Origin: Aeromonas enteropelogenes
GTDB taxonomy: Bacteria > Pseudomonadota > Gammaproteobacteria > Enterobacterales > Aeromonadaceae
Assembly: GCF_000819845.1 (NCBI RefSeq)
Contig: NZ_CDCG01000011.1
Coordinates: forward strand, 143,915-207,914
DNA: 64,000 nt
Direction of reading: 5' to 3'
Every line of letters begins with the position of its first letter. The first letter of the stretch is position 1. The notes under the pieces were generated by a model, which was not told the origin of the DNA, searched no databases, and saw only the letters and a program-made list of their open reading frames with translations. Position numbers and translations under genes: made by a program. Below are positions 63,711-64,000 of this stretch, one piece after another.

Positions 63711-64000
63711 ATGGGCACGTCGCTTCACCCCATCACCAACTGGCCTAAATACAACAAGTCGTTGATTAATCGTGGTTCACTCACCTTCTGGGTTGATGCC
63801 GAGGCCATGAGCAACTGGTTTCACCACGACCATCATGGGCGGCGGGGCCGCTGCCAGCTTTACACCGACCAAACCATCGCCACTTTCCTGATGCTCAAGG
63901 GGATTTTCAACCTCACTTTGCGAGCAACCCAGGGACTACTAGACTCCCTGTTCGAGTTGATGGATGTGCCGTTGTGCGCCCCGGACTATAGCTGTGTCAG
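63711..64000 (+). mobile_element. IS5-family transposase gene, 5' part
   Basis: From ATG 63711 the frame is open to the window end. It reads NWPKYNKSLINRGSLTFWVDAEAM, then HHGRRGRCQLYTDQTIATFLMLKG and LFELMDVPLCAPDYSC. This is the N-terminal part of an IS5/IS903-type DDE transposase. GC content is higher than in the flanking DNA. The left end of the element should lie between 63667 and 63710, but the terminal repeat cannot be fixed without the right end. Confidence 0.88.

Noticed and set aside
1..64000. CRISPR arrays, tRNA or rRNA genes, prophage modules, toxin-antitoxin or defence islands
   Set aside because: Reading through both strands showed no regularly spaced repeats, no tRNA-like cloverleaf I could support, and no phage, toxin or defence protein motifs.

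Overview
The window is a 64 kb piece of a gamma-proteobacterial chromosome that I assign to a mesophilic Aeromonas. The evidence is the order flaA-flaB-flaG-fliD-fliS-maf-1 (the Aeromonas polar flagellin locus), followed by pse genes, lux-like genes and the glycosyltransferase that sits after luxC in Aeromonas flagella glycosylation islands. The left side also carries Aeromonas/enterobacterial-type housekeeping genes (ycfP-ndh, thiI, pflA, yfhM-pbpC). No rRNA, tRNA, CRISPR array or prophage was found.

Positions 1-26.9 kb are ordinary GC-rich core: a DUF808 membrane protein (cut by the window edge), an M3 oligopeptidase, a urate-type NCS2 permease, ycfP, ndh, several membrane or outer-membrane proteins, pflA, a GAF-PAS-GGDEF-EAL protein, a CoA-disulfide/persulfide reductase, a DedA protein, the alpha-2-macroglobulin/PBP1C pair, thiI and a TRIC/UPF0126 protein.

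Positions 27.1-34.6 kb hold the polar flagellin locus: flaA and flaB, each behind a readable sigma-28 promoter, then flaG, fliD, fliS, a FliT-like chaperone candidate and maf-1. A convergent minus-strand operon follows (34.6-39.2 kb), transcribed pseF-pseG-pseI-maf-2-small ORF. It makes CMP-pseudaminic acid and probably attaches it to flagellin.

From 39.2 to 62.9 kb all genes lie on the plus strand, mostly with overlapping or nearly touching ends. First comes an acyl-processing operon (PseH-like GNAT, acyl carrier protein, ketoreductase, AMP ligase, LuxE-like, LuxC-like) behind a near-consensus sigma-28 promoter that overlaps the pseF start codon. Next is a glycan assembly block that starts at a sigma-54 promoter: fgi-1, glf, a HAD-fusion protein, two GT9-like proteins, a methyltransferase and a GT2 protein. 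Four of these five later proteins carry a related Rossmann-like module. A CDP-sugar cassette follows (rfbF, rfbG, 3,5-epimerase, C-methyltransferase, aminotransferase, GNAT), then a CmcI-like methyltransferase, then a second acyl cassette (acyl carrier protein, ketoreductase, AMP ligase). Base composition drops sharply at about 48.65 kb, inside the HAD-fusion gene, and stays mostly low, which suggests the distal part was acquired or swapped.

The right edge (63.1-64 kb) holds a decayed methyltransferase gene and the start of an IS5-family transposase. Together the genes describe a system that makes activated pseudaminic acid, prepares unusual acyl groups, builds a branched amino sugar and galactofuranose, and assembles them into a flagellin-linked glycan. 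Its promoters tie it to the flagellar sigma-54/sigma-28 hierarchy. The pseB and pseC steps are not in the window.
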